From Paracidobacterium acidisoli (GTDB taxonomy: Bacteria > Acidobacteriota > Terriglobia > Terriglobales > Acidobacteriaceae), in contig NZ_QVQT02000002.1 in the NCBI RefSeq assembly GCF_003428625.2, positions 469,026-533,025 on the forward strand: a stretch of DNA of 64,000 nucleotides, given 5' to 3'. Below, piece by piece: positions 55,486 to 64,000 of the stretch. The position numbers and the translations under genes are program-made. The first letter of the stretch is position 1. Every line of letters starts with the position of its first letter. The notes below the pieces were generated by a model. That model ran no database searches. It had not been told where the DNA came from and saw only the letters and a program-made list of their open reading frames with translations.

Positions 55486-56979
55486 TCAGTTGCCGGTCGG
55501 CGTGGCGAAGAGAGATTCCAGACTGGGAATCTTCTTCTCAACTTCGTCTCGAATGGCCGCCGCCTTCTGAGCGGCATCTTCTTCGCTCGTCGCGAACGTA
55601 CAGGGAATCTCCATAACGAGTATCCCGATCCTGCGGCCCTTTGCATCGGACAGGTACATCTTCATGTTGTAGAACTGGCCGTCTTCAATCTTCGGGCCGT
55701 AGATCTTTCCGCTCTTCACCGCGGCAAAATCTCCCTCCGATGTAGGAATGCCGATACGGGTCGCATTTCCATTCGCGACGATAACCATTGTCCTGCCACC
55801 CGGAGGAATGGCATGCAGACCAAGCTTGCGAAGCATAGGATGTGCCGAAAGCGTCTCGAGGACGATCTTCTCCGCAACAGGTGCGTGGACGGGCTCTTTG
55901 GTTTCGTCAGGCCGCGCCTTCACCGCCGGCAAATGAACGGGTTCGTAGACAAGAATACGTGCATTGCTTTTCTCATCCTGCGGAACCGCCACGAACAGCC
56001 GATTCCATGCCGGCACCAGCTTTGCGGTACGGCCATTCGTGCCGGAAGGTACGGTGCCGAGCGAAGTATAGTGATCGAGATCCGTCTGCTCGAACACATT
56101 CACGACATTACCTGCGGCAGCATAAATCCGCCGTGTTCCAGGATCGTAGATCAGATCATCGATCCCCACTGCAATTGGAAGCGCCTGCAGTTCCCTGCCC
56201 GTGTTGGTATCGAATATAACGATCTGACCGCTTCTGCAACCGATAAACAGTCGCTGATGCTGTTCATCGAGAGCCATGGCTACATTCTGCCTGCCCATTG
56301 TTATAGGCCACTTCGCCACGATGGCATTTCTGAAACGATCCACGACTACGACCTGATTTGTAGCCTTGTCGTTTACATATATGCGAGGACGATAATTATC
56401 GAGAGTCATCGCCTCCAGCGTGTCGCCGTCAATCCGCATGTCCGCTTTTTTGGAGTTCGCCGTTGTATCGATGACGCTCAGCATCGAATACTTCTGACCG
56501 ACATCTCCTCCACCGTTATCGACGTAAAGATACTTCCTTGAAATGTCGTATCCGATCGAGTCTGCGTCTTTGAGCAGAGGAATACGCGCAATCTGACGAT
56601 AGCTGTCTCCGTCATACACTTTGACCGAACCATCCCCGCCATCCGTAATGTAAAGCCGGTCAGAATCGGCACGGTACAAAATGGCATGCGGACGAACCAG
56701 ATCGCCGATTTTGTGGACGATCTCGCCCGTGCTCTCATCGAGAACAAGTACCGCTTTTGAATCTTCCGCAGCAAAAAAGAGACGGTTTCTCTTCAGATCC
56801 ACTTCAAAGTGGTCGAAATGTCCCGTAATCTCTTTGGGCAGCTGCCAGGTCTGCACCAGACTCAGCGGCTCATGGCCAGCCATCGATGACTGATCGGCGC
56901 TTTGACAATAGCCTGCAGCAGCCGGAAGAAACATTGCGCACAACAGGACAGGCTTCAGATACTGAATCGTGAATCTCAA
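55486..56979 (-). CDS. Secreted YncE-like beta-propeller protein with unknown C-terminal domain
   Basis: This 497-residue protein begins with a signal peptide, if the TTG at 56979 is the start; the only nearby ATG (56934) would cut the signal in half. Residues about 40-350 are propeller repeats of the YncE/WD40-like type (RNRLFFAAEDSKAVLVLDES, RPRIYVNDKATNQVVVVDR and similar). From about 370 a separate domain has the run MVIVANGNATRIGIPTSEGD then IGILVMEIPCTF; I do not recognise it with certainty. It lies downstream of one receptor and upstream of another on the same strand. A binding or scaffolding role at the periplasm is possible. Confidence 0.65.
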   Translation of the reverse strand: MRFTIQYLKPVLLCAMFLPAAAGYCQSADQSSMAGHEPLSLVQTWQLPKEITGHFDHFEVDLKRNRLFFAAEDSKAVLVLDESTGEIVHKIGDLVRPHAILYRADSDRLYITDGGDGSVKVYDGDSYRQIARIPLLKDADSIGYDISRKYLYVDNGGGDVGQKYSMLSVIDTTANSKKADMRIDGDTLEAMTLDNYRPRIYVNDKATNQVVVVDRFRNAIVAKWPITMGRQNVAMALDEQHQRLFIGCRSGQIVIFDTNTGRELQALPIAVGIDDLIYDPGTRRIYAAAGNVVNVFEQTDLDHYTSLGTVPSGTNGRTAKLVPAWNRLFVAVPQDEKSNARILVYEPVHLPAVKARPDETKEPVHAPVAEKIVLETLSAHPMLRKLGLHAIPPGGRTMVIVANGNATRIGIPTSEGDFAAVKSGKIYGPKIEDGQFYNMKMYLSDAKGRRIGILVMEIPCTFATSEEDAAQKAAAIRDEVEKKIPSLESLFATPTGN

Positions 56980-57139
56980 AATAAGTGAACACTCGCTCTC
57001 TATAGGTTTCTAACAAGAGCGTAAGAGTGTCCTTATGGAAAAGGGTAACGATGCAGTCAATTTCGGAACAATTGCCCTTCAGTAGAAATTCAGCTTTGCG
57101 AGTCTCGCAGGGATCTCACGAACAAACCATCGGTCCCGG

Positions 57140-59713
57140 TCAGAATTTGATTCTCCCGGTAAACTGCAGCCTTCTGCCTGGCATAGCGGCGGTTGGCTGT
57201 TCAAAGAATGACGACTGCACGTTGCCGACATACGATGTGTAATTCGTTCGGTTTGTGATGTTGAAAGCATCGAAGGCCAGAGAAAATGAAGGCGTTTTGT
57301 CAGAGGATTTACGGTATGACCAAAGCTCATGACTCCACCGAAGATCGAACTCTGCATTGCCACCACTCTCAAGAGTATTTCTGTCTATACCTGCCGGGCG
57401 CGCATTAAGGATGCCGGTGTTGAACGTGTCATTCCCGGATGTCTCCGTGTACGGAGTGCCGGAGTAAAGTTTGGCTGCAATACCAAGGTTCAGCCAGTGA
57501 TCCTCATGGATAGTGCCAAGCAGATTGAAGCGATGCCGCTGATCAAAATCTGCACGCGCATATTCTCCTGCAAAAGAATATTGGTTTGCGGGGAACCACG
57601 TAATGCCTCCCGTGTTGTTATTCGTATGGCTGAAAGTATATTGGGCAAGTCCCGAAAACCATCGATTCGCATTACTGCTCAGAGTGATATCCATTGCATT
57701 GCCCATCTGCCTCCCCTCAGATTCAATCTGCCGAACCACTCCCAGCTCCGGATTGGGTCGCCCCTGATCATAAGGAGGCAGAGGTGCATTGACATCACGC
57801 GACCGGAACATTGCAATGCCGACAGTGCCTCTGTATGTGACGGCGAGTGTAGTGCCCTTCGCCAGTTGCCGCTCGATGCCGGCGCTGTAATTTGTCACGT
57901 AAGGAAGCCGGGTACCGTTCGCCAGCCGTACAAGATTGGTGGGCAGGCTCGCAGGATTGATGCCGGCTGAGTAAGGGACCGGGTAACCAGGATCGAGCAA
58001 CGTGAAGGCGCGGAGTATGACGCCGTTATAACGCTTCAGGTCCGCCATTGGCGGCGCGCCGGAACGGTCATAAAAGATTCCGGCTCCGGCACGCAGGATT
58101 GTTCTGCGATTCGGCATCGCATACGAAAGCGAAAGCCGGGGAGCGAAGTCGTGGATCGACTTGAAATATGTCTGCCAGTCATAACGCAGTCCCACAGAGG
58201 CTTGCAGATTGGGCCGAATCTGAATCTGATCCTGAATAAAAGCACCGATCTCATTCATCCAGAACACTGCTCGCCCAATCCCTGACTGTTGTGTAAAAGA
58301 GTATGGCGTGTTTGCTTCGTAGTCGGCCAGGCTCGAAAAGCTGAAAGTCCCAAGACGATTTGAATCATCCTCCCACGCGCGACGACTCAGATTAGGAATG
58401 TTCACGCCGAACTTCACATAATGATGACTGTGATTCCAGCTCACGATATCGTTGATCTTCAGATTGTTTTCTGTGTTCAGCAAATCGCCCTGCGCGCCGC
58501 CACTGGTAAAGGCGCCATCGACAACGATCTTTTGCGCCGCCACCACACTGCGCGTTGGGTTGTGATCTTTTTCGAAGAACAGCTGTAATTGATTGAGCAG
58601 CGTCGGAGAGATCACAATCCTGTCATTAAAGATGACGTCGTCTTCACGTGCCTGAGCATTCACACCGCCCTGAGCGAGTACCAAACCACCTGCGCCCAGG
58701 TTTTCAGAGACTGTATCTGTGACGTTGTATTGCAGCGAGACGCGATGTACGGTCGAGACGTCATGCGAGATACGAGCTGCGAACTCTGTATCGTGAACAG
58801 GAGTGGGAACATTGGCAGTAACGAGACCCGACGGCGTACCCGCATGGACGATCGACTGGAGATTGTCCTCCTGCCGGCTACCGGAGAGAAGAAAGGTAGT
58901 CTTATTGTCGATATGGACCGGCCCTGTAACAGACCCTTCGTAAATCCGCTTCTGCTCAAATGGTTTGGTCGCTGCAAAATAATTTTTTGCGTCGAAGGCA
59001 GAGTCGCGAAACGTAAAGTTCAGAGTGCCGTGAAGCTTTGAAGATCCAGGCTTCGTAATGATCTCAATCCTTCCCTTCCCCGGCCTGTTTGTTTCTGCGC
59101 TGTACGGATCATTGTTAATGTGTGCCTCGGCAATGGCTGAGGCAGACACTCCTGTTCCCTTCATCTCCACGCCATCGACAATGATGCTTACTCCGCTTGT
59201 TGAAATACCCGTCTGGTCGAGGAATGGCGTAAGAGCCGCAATATAGTCCTGATCGAACACGGGCACTGTCTCAAGCATCCGGGCGTCGGTCGAAATCTGA
59301 TCTCGATTGCTCGACGGGTCCAGAGCGATCTGGTCGACTTCTGAAGCAACAGTCACATTCTGTGTGACGACAGAAGGAGTCAGCTGTACTTGTAGTTCGT
59401 GCAGACCGTGGATCACATGGAGAGACGCATCATACCGTTCGAACCCATATTTCGAAGGAATTTCCAGGTTATATTCTCCTGCTGCAACCTGTGCGAAATG
59501 GAAACGGCCTGCAGCGTCGGTAGTAGTAGACGCCTTCGCATCCATCGCTCCGCTGTTCGACGGACGTAAAAGCACCTCTGCATTTGGTATTGCGGCACCG
59601 TCAGGGTCCTGAACTATACCGGATATATTTACCTGGGCAAGTACAAAGCTGCAATGCATCAGCAGAATGGCAGCCAGATACCATCTCACTCCACGGCGGA
59701 AGAAGCACTTCAT
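57140..59713 (-). CDS. TonB-dependent receptor with carboxypeptidase-regulatory N-domain
   Basis: This 857-residue receptor has a signal peptide (MKCFFRRGVRWYLAAILLMH, ending FVLAQ), a CarboxypepD_reg-like domain (GIVQDPDGAAIPNAEVLLRP), a plug with ISTSGVSIIVDGVEMKGTG and a barrel ending GRIKF. It is the shortest receptor here. It starts 55 bases after the histidine kinase gene on the same strand, so it may belong to the same transcript as the two-component system. The Shine-Dalgarno-like AAGGA abuts the ATG, closer than ideal. Confidence 0.9.
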   Translation of the reverse strand: MKCFFRRGVRWYLAAILLMHCSFVLAQVNISGIVQDPDGAAIPNAEVLLRPSNSGAMDAKASTTTDAAGRFHFAQVAAGEYNLEIPSKYGFERYDASLHVIHGLHELQVQLTPSVVTQNVTVASEVDQIALDPSSNRDQISTDARMLETVPVFDQDYIAALTPFLDQTGISTSGVSIIVDGVEMKGTGVSASAIAEAHINNDPYSAETNRPGKGRIEIITKPGSSKLHGTLNFTFRDSAFDAKNYFAATKPFEQKRIYEGSVTGPVHIDNKTTFLLSGSRQEDNLQSIVHAGTPSGLVTANVPTPVHDTEFAARISHDVSTVHRVSLQYNVTDTVSENLGAGGLVLAQGGVNAQAREDDVIFNDRIVISPTLLNQLQLFFEKDHNPTRSVVAAQKIVVDGAFTSGGAQGDLLNTENNLKINDIVSWNHSHHYVKFGVNIPNLSRRAWEDDSNRLGTFSFSSLADYEANTPYSFTQQSGIGRAVFWMNEIGAFIQDQIQIRPNLQASVGLRYDWQTYFKSIHDFAPRLSLSYAMPNRRTILRAGAGIFYDRSGAPPMADLKRYNGVILRAFTLLDPGYPVPYSAGINPASLPTNLVRLANGTRLPYVTNYSAGIERQLAKGTTLAVTYRGTVGIAMFRSRDVNAPLPPYDQGRPNPELGVVRQIESEGRQMGNAMDITLSSNANRWFSGLAQYTFSHTNNNTGGITWFPANQYSFAGEYARADFDQRHRFNLLGTIHEDHWLNLGIAAKLYSGTPYTETSGNDTFNTGILNARPAGIDRNTLESGGNAEFDLRWSHELWSYRKSSDKTPSFSLAFDAFNITNRTNYTSYVGNVQSSFFEQPTAAMPGRRLQFTGRIKF

Positions 59714-59768
59714 TCCTTATAAGTAACCCGGGATGCCTGAATTTATTCTGAAGGTTTGATGCAGAGCT

Positions 59769-61187
59769 TTAATGAGTTAGTTGATGTTCTGTGGTAACTC
59801 CATGCACAATATCCGCACGCGCGAAAGCGATTTCGAATCTGGCCCCCTCGCCAATTTCGCTTTCAAGCTGAATGGTGCCTTTGTGAATCTCTACAAGGCT
59901 CTTTGCAATGGAAAGGCCAAGGCCCGACCCGCCATCGCGTGGCGTTCGAGCAGAGTCGACGCGGAAGAACCTCTCAAAGATATGCTCGTGGTGGCTCTGT
60001 GCGATGCCAATGCCTGTGTCATGCACAGCAAACCCACAATGTTCTGCAGTGACCCATGTTTCAATCCAGATCCTTCCGCCGGGAGACGTGTATCGCACAG
60101 CGTTATCGATCAGAATCATCAGAATTCGCTCCACCATAGCCTGATTACCAAGCAGCGGAACAACCTGATCCTGTGGAAGGTACTCGAGCTTAATATTACG
60201 CAGCATCGCCTGCGCCCGAGCCCGGTCGAGAATACCGCGAACCGACTCATTCAGCTCCAGCAGCTCCATCGGAATCGATGCATCCTCATTACCGCTCCTG
60301 GCAAGAGTCAGCAAATCGCCGATAAGCCGCGTCATGTATGTGCTTTCGCTCAGAATATCCGCCAGCCCTCTTAACATTCCAGGGCTGCTGCCGGGCTCCA
60401 TCAACAGCAATTCCGCGTTCGAGCGAATAAGCGCCACGGGGGTGCGCAGCTCATGCGATGCATCCGCAGTAAACTGCGCAATGCGCTCGTAAGAGGTTGC
60501 AATGCGGCTGAGCATACGGTTGATTGTCGCTGAAAGACGATCCAGTTCGTCATTTGTGCCCAGCAATGGAAGACGGCGCGAAAGGCTCGGCCCATCGATG
60601 GAATTCGTCGCTTCTGTAATCTGATGGATCGGATAGAGCGCCCGCCCGCTCATCCAGTAACCGGCAGCGGCGGCAAGCAATCCGGCAAGCGGAATGCTCA
60701 AAATCAGTATCCATGCCAGGCCTGTAATAAGCTCTCGATACTCGGTCTGATCGACAGCAACCTGTATCAGAAATGTGTAAGGTCCAACGTCGGCAAATCG
60801 GCTGATGGTCCGCCACGATCTCCCCTGGATAACAAGACTCTCCCTGCGTGACTTACCAGGCGGAGGAGTAATCGACGTGACGCCTGCCATCGCGTCCGGC
60901 TGATAAATAATCACTCCATGAAGATCGCTTACCCTGAACATCTTCCCGCGAGGCAGCAGAGCCGAGTGCTCCCGCAGCTCATCATTCAGATCATTCATCT
61001 GATGGATGGCCAGCTTATGGTGAAGAAATGCAGCTACGCCGTCGATGCCTGAGCTCAGTTCCTGATCGGCCGCCTTTCTAAGTCCCCACGAGGCCGCAAA
61101 AAGAACACTGACGCCGAGAAATGCGAGAATAACGGCGACCAGTGCCGCATACCAGATCGTAAGTCGCGTACGAATGGTCAGGGTCAT
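59769..61187 (-). CDS. Sensor histidine kinase
   Basis: This 472-residue inner-membrane kinase has two helices (about 10-33 and 157-178) around a periplasmic sensor, a HAMP linker, a dimerisation domain with the phospho-accepting H245 in ADASHELRTP, and an ATPase domain with LIDNAVRYTSPGG, DTGIGI and GSGLGLSIAK boxes. The layout is of the CusS/QseC group. It overlaps the response regulator by four bases (ATGA). The sensed signal is unknown. Confidence 0.94.
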   Translation of the reverse strand: MTLTIRTRLTIWYAALVAVILAFLGVSVLFAASWGLRKAADQELSSGIDGVAAFLHHKLAIHQMNDLNDELREHSALLPRGKMFRVSDLHGVIIYQPDAMAGVTSITPPPGKSRRESLVIQGRSWRTISRFADVGPYTFLIQVAVDQTEYRELITGLAWILILSIPLAGLLAAAAGYWMSGRALYPIHQITEATNSIDGPSLSRRLPLLGTNDELDRLSATINRMLSRIATSYERIAQFTADASHELRTPVALIRSNAELLLMEPGSSPGMLRGLADILSESTYMTRLIGDLLTLARSGNEDASIPMELLELNESVRGILDRARAQAMLRNIKLEYLPQDQVVPLLGNQAMVERILMILIDNAVRYTSPGGRIWIETWVTAEHCGFAVHDTGIGIAQSHHEHIFERFFRVDSARTPRDGGSGLGLSIAKSLVEIHKGTIQLESEIGEGARFEIAFARADIVHGVTTEHQLTH

Positions 61188-61864
61188 CGCTCACTGTCCG
61201 TTGTGAGCTTGTATCCGAATCCTCTGACTGTGTGAATAAGCTTCTCCTCATATCCTCCATCGATCTTTGATCGCAATTGCTTCATAAAGGCATCCAGGGT
61301 ATTGTTTTCTACCGTTCGCTCATACCCCCAGACCGCATTGATGATCGAATCGCGCCGCAGAACGACGTGAGGGTTCCGCATCATAAATTCAAGGAGAAGA
61401 AACTCTGTGCGGGTAAGGCTGATCGGCGATCCGGAGCGGGAGGCAGCATGAGTCGTTGGATCAAGCTCCAGATCTGCGAGACGATAAAGGAGAGATGCTG
61501 CGGTCGTTGTTCTGCGGCTAAGAGCGCGCAGACGGGCAAAAAGCTCTTCAAAGGCGAATGGCTTCGTCAGATAGTCGTCAACTCCACTGTCCAGCCCGCG
61601 AACAACATCGCTGGTCGCATCCCTCGCTGTGAGCATAAGAATCGGAGTCGACACTCTCGCGTGGCGCAATGATCGAGCGACAGAGAATCCGTCCATCCCC
61701 GGCAGCATCGCATCCAGAACAATGGCTTCAAACTGGTGGTGAAGTGCAATGTCGAGCCCATCGGAACCTGTCGGGGCGATCACAATCCTGTGAGAACACT
61801 TCTCGAGCGCATCGCGCAGGACAGAAGCCATCTTCGGATCGTCTTCAACAATCAGGACTCTCAT
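61184..61864 (-). CDS. OmpR-family response regulator
   Basis: This 226-residue regulator has a receiver domain with acidic residues EDD (7-9), phospho-acceptor D51 in VLDAMLPGMDG and Lys in DYLTKPF, then a winged-helix DNA-binding domain (LTRTEFLLLEFMMRNPHVVL through RSKIDGGYEEKLIHTVRGFGY). It is the first gene of the two-component pair and likely controls the receptor gene downstream. No clear ribosome site precedes ATG 61864. Confidence 0.95.
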   Translation of the reverse strand: MRVLIVEDDPKMASVLRDALEKCSHRIVIAPTGSDGLDIALHHQFEAIVLDAMLPGMDGFSVARSLRHARVSTPILMLTARDATSDVVRGLDSGVDDYLTKPFAFEELFARLRALSRRTTTAASLLYRLADLELDPTTHAASRSGSPISLTRTEFLLLEFMMRNPHVVLRRDSIINAVWGYERTVENNTLDAFMKQLRSKIDGGYEEKLIHTVRGFGYKLTTDSER

Positions 61865-61952
61865 AACGATAAGGCCGCGATAAAATGCTACCCATCCAGC
61901 CTGAATTTTCCCTGAATGCCATAGCTATACCGGCAGAACAGGCCGTGGACCA

Positions 61953-61982
61953 TATGCGCTCCGGCATTCACCAGAGCGCATA
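61953..61982. terminator. Hairpin between metallophosphatase and response regulator genes
   Basis: TATGCGCTC (61953-61961) pairs perfectly with GAGCGCATA (61974-61982) over a 12-base loop. It lies 15 bases after the end of the upstream gene (minus strand). There is no T tract, so it may be a Rho-dependent end or a stability element. Confidence 0.45.
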
Positions 61983-61997
61983 CGCAGGCTTTGAGAT

Positions 61998-63017
61998 TTA
62001 CTTCGCGTGAATCGTAAACTCGTCCCGATCCTGCCAGGTTGGGGTGTCGGCGTTTACGTCTGCCAGTCTGTACATTGTGGCGTGCAGTGTATCTCCGTCC
62101 AGAACGAACTTGACGTAGTGATAATTCGGAAAATCATTGCTCTGATAAAGATCATCCGGGGCACGATCAACGCGAACGGGAGAAGCTCCGCCTCCTCCAG
62201 AGACCAGATAGGTGACATCCCCTCTTAAAAAGCGTTCGTAATTGTGAATGTGCCCTGCACTCACAATTATTTTCGCGCTCAGCTGTGGAGCTACACTCTC
62301 CAGGTAGTCGCGCAGCGCAATTTCATTGGGCCTGGGGTTATGACTGACGTTGTATCTTGTCTGAAAGTCAGCAACAGGAGGATGGTGCAGGCTGATAAAG
62401 ACAAACTTTGTGCTTTTGGACAATCCCTTCAGCTGTGCATCAAGCCACTTCCGCTGATCACTTTCAGGGAGCAGCGATGTATTGCTGTCGAGAGCGATCG
62501 TATAGATTGCTTTGCTCAGTTCCACCGAATACCACCGGCGGTCCTTCAATTCCGGAAATGCCGCCCACCAGTGATCCAAAGCCTGCTGCGGGTCCCCATG
62601 AAACTCATGGTTTCCTAATGCCGGATAGACATGGATATGTGCATCACGCCAGGGCTTCGACTCGGTTTTGTATACCTCATAATCGTTCACGTGATCGCCA
62701 CTGTAAGGAACATCGCCATTCAGCAGAACCGCATCGGGTTTCTCTTCCGCGATCTTCTGAACCAGCCAGCGCCGTGCCTTCGGGCTGGTCACCTTGGTAT
62801 TTTCAGGATCGGTAAAGCGCTGATCACCATAGACGATCACCGTCGTCGTTTTGCTTACTTTGGATACGCGAAAGCTGGGACCGCTGGTACTGATCAGATT
62901 TGAAGTCGGAAGATCTTCCGGCCTGACCTTCGTCGCCTTTGTCTCCTGTGCTGTCAGAGAGAGCGTTGAGCCCACAAACAGGGCCGCACATAAAAGAATA
63001 CTTTTGCGATTCAACAT
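61998..63017 (-). CDS. Secreted calcineurin-like metallophosphatase
   Basis: This 339-residue protein has a signal peptide (residues 1-23, ending SLTAQ) and the five metallophosphatase motifs in order: VIVYGDQRF, LLNGDVPYSGDH, ALGNHEFHG, ISLHHPPVA and SAGHIHNYER. The GDxxY and GHxHxYER forms recall purple acid phosphatases, which hydrolyse phosphomonoesters outside the cell. GGAG precedes ATG. It follows the PepSY-associated gene by 48 bases and probably shares a transcript with it and the YncE-like gene. Confidence 0.88.
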   Translation of the reverse strand: MLNRKSILLCAALFVGSTLSLTAQETKATKVRPEDLPTSNLISTSGPSFRVSKVSKTTTVIVYGDQRFTDPENTKVTSPKARRWLVQKIAEEKPDAVLLNGDVPYSGDHVNDYEVYKTESKPWRDAHIHVYPALGNHEFHGDPQQALDHWWAAFPELKDRRWYSVELSKAIYTIALDSNTSLLPESDQRKWLDAQLKGLSKSTKFVFISLHHPPVADFQTRYNVSHNPRPNEIALRDYLESVAPQLSAKIIVSAGHIHNYERFLRGDVTYLVSGGGGASPVRVDRAPDDLYQSNDFPNYHYVKFVLDGDTLHATMYRLADVNADTPTWQDRDEFTIHAK

Positions 63018-63065
63018 AAATGTATGCTCCGGTTAACTTGATAGCGGATGGATCGATGCCTGTAG

Positions 63066-63518
63066 CTACAGAAACAGTATGGCAAGTGGAAATAACATTC
63101 CGGCCAGTACGGCCAAACACGTAATCCTGCGGTCTCCGCCGTATAGAAAAGCCATAACAATACCTAGGAGGGTCGTCGCAGCCAGGGCTATCGACATAAC
63201 AAATACAAAACACTGCATTACAAATTTCGACCCTGACTCTTTCGGCTTCCTGGGCATTGGTGCATTTCGAGTATCTCCGGCATCGTCTGCCGGCTTTTGT
63301 GCTTTTGGAGCGGGGAGCGCAAGCGTCTGCTTCTTATGAATCTGCGCCATCTCTACAATCCATCTCGGGGGAACATAGCTGCTTCCGCGAGTCGTCTGAT
63401 GCCAGCCCATAACCTGCATTGCGCCGCTGAAGGCAAAAAAAACAATTGCCGGGGCAAATAACAACCCAAGATATCGATGGGTTACTCTTATCGCTTTTAT
63501 GACTGAACTACGCTGCAT
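63066..63518 (-). CDS. Short PepSY-associated membrane protein
   Basis: This 150-residue protein starts with the segment RVTHRYLGLLFAPAIVFFAF then SGAMQVMGWHQ, the mark of PepSY-associated membrane proteins, which often sit beside TonB receptors. Full PepSY-TM proteins have four helices and about 350-500 residues with large periplasmic loops. Here a short Lys/Pro-rich linker (KKQTLALPAPKAQKPADDAG) joins the first helix to two C-terminal helices, so it is a reduced form. An AGGA lies ten bases before ATG. Confidence 0.7.
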   Translation of the reverse strand: MQRSSVIKAIRVTHRYLGLLFAPAIVFFAFSGAMQVMGWHQTTRGSSYVPPRWIVEMAQIHKKQTLALPAPKAQKPADDAGDTRNAPMPRKPKESGSKFVMQCFVFVMSIALAATTLLGIVMAFLYGGDRRITCLAVLAGMLFPLAILFL

Positions 63519-63575
63519 CGAGATTCATCCTGATAACAATTTTCCCGAGAACGGTGCTGTTATGCGATGATGGCG

Positions 63576-64000
63576 CTATTTGCCGACGACCAGAACGCAG
63601 AAGGTGCCATCGGTGATCGTCTTCTTTGGCTTTTGCGCCGGATCGGCGGATGGAGTCGATACGACAGTCGCCGCAGAAAGAAATATCTTTCCCGTCTTCG
63701 AATCGAATGCCATTGTTTTTGCACTGGGCTGGGTTGTCACCGAGTCTTCCGCGGCATAGTCATTCGCAGACTTCTCCCGAATAACGGTCAGATTACCCTC
63801 ACCGTTCGAGAAAAAGATGAGACGCTTTTTTGCATCAAAGCCGGCGGCGTCGGTACCGGACCCGGTAGGAAGGCTGGCGATTTTCTTGCCGCTTGTCCCA
63901 TCCAGCACCTCCATGGTTTTGTTGTGGCCGCCGACGAAGACCCGATCGCTTTTCGCATCGACCGCGAGGCCCGTGGGCGCTTTCACATCTTCAAGCGGAA
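63576..64000 (-). CDS. YncE-like beta-propeller protein, N-terminus beyond the window
   Basis: The open frame continues past the window end (residues PLEDVKAPTG at the edge) so only the last 140 or so residues are seen. Repeats such as LAVDAKSDRVFVGGHNKTME and AGFDAKKRLIFFSNGEG are YncE/NHL-type propeller blades. It ends TFCVLVVGK. It is 57 bases upstream of the PepSY-associated gene on the same strand. A GTG at 63986 is internal, not the start. Confidence 0.8.
   Translation of the reverse strand, partial: PLEDVKAPTGLAVDAKSDRVFVGGHNKTMEVLDGTSGKKIASLPTGSGTDAAGFDAKKRLIFFSNGEGNLTVIREKSANDYAAEDSVTTQPSAKTMAFDSKTGKIFLSAATVVSTPSADPAQKPKKTITDGTFCVLVVGK

Overview
The window reads like chromosome from a soil Acidobacteriota bacterium, most likely class Terriglobia (Acidobacteriaceae). 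That assignment rests on gene content: five large outer-membrane TonB-dependent receptors of the Oar / carboxypeptidase-regulatory type, a very large PIG-L deacetylase, secreted beta-propeller proteins, and dense high-GC housekeeping operons. No rRNA or marker gene confirms it. No CRISPR array, transposase, integrase or prophage gene was seen.

Left part (1-24,650), conserved and respiratory. It starts with the 3' end of aroA, then htpX, a DUF4149 membrane protein and a short MetE-like protein. A long plus-strand operon for respiratory complex I follows (3331-17201). Its order is nuoA-C-D-(unknown small gene)-E-F-G-H-J-K-L-M-N; nuoB and nuoI are absent and the gaps where they would sit are too small to hold them. 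The operon ends at a strong bidirectional hairpin shared with a converging minus-strand mini-operon atpZ-atpI-atpB-atpE, which carries only part of F0 ATP synthase. Next come lysS, a BrnT/BrnA toxin-antitoxin pair with a visible operator, a YmdB-type phosphodiesterase, an Rrf2 regulator, a MATE exporter and a tRNA-Ser(GGA) with its own terminator.

Middle (24,742-43,013), accessory carbohydrate uptake and breakdown. A minus-strand block encodes a secreted GH55-like double pectate-lyase-fold protein with a propeller tail, a 946-residue PIG-L deacetylase with a ThuA-like tail, and a TonB-dependent receptor. It is divergent from a tightly overlapping plus-strand operon for an APC permease, a PfkB kinase and a GH4 6-phospho-glycosidase, followed by a LacI regulator. 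A LacI-type operator lies between the -35 and -10 boxes of a candidate receptor promoter. The permease-kinase-cleavage logic recalls the frl (fructoselysine) pathway, with a GH4 enzyme in place of the deglycase. A His/Cys-rich small protein, a second receptor and a 52-residue membrane peptide follow.

Right part (43,036-64,000). A lone DppB-type ABC permease is translationally coupled to a CNNM/CorC protein. Then come a periplasmic glycerophosphodiesterase with a receptor, and a DeoR regulator with a GHMP sugar kinase that resembles the kinase domain of plant L-arabinokinase. A long minus-strand run to the window edge holds two more receptors, a YncE-like propeller, a two-component system, a secreted metallophosphatase, a PepSY-associated membrane protein and a second YncE-like protein cut by the window end. 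This last block looks like a sensed and regulated nutrient-uptake island; its substrate cannot be read from sequence alone.
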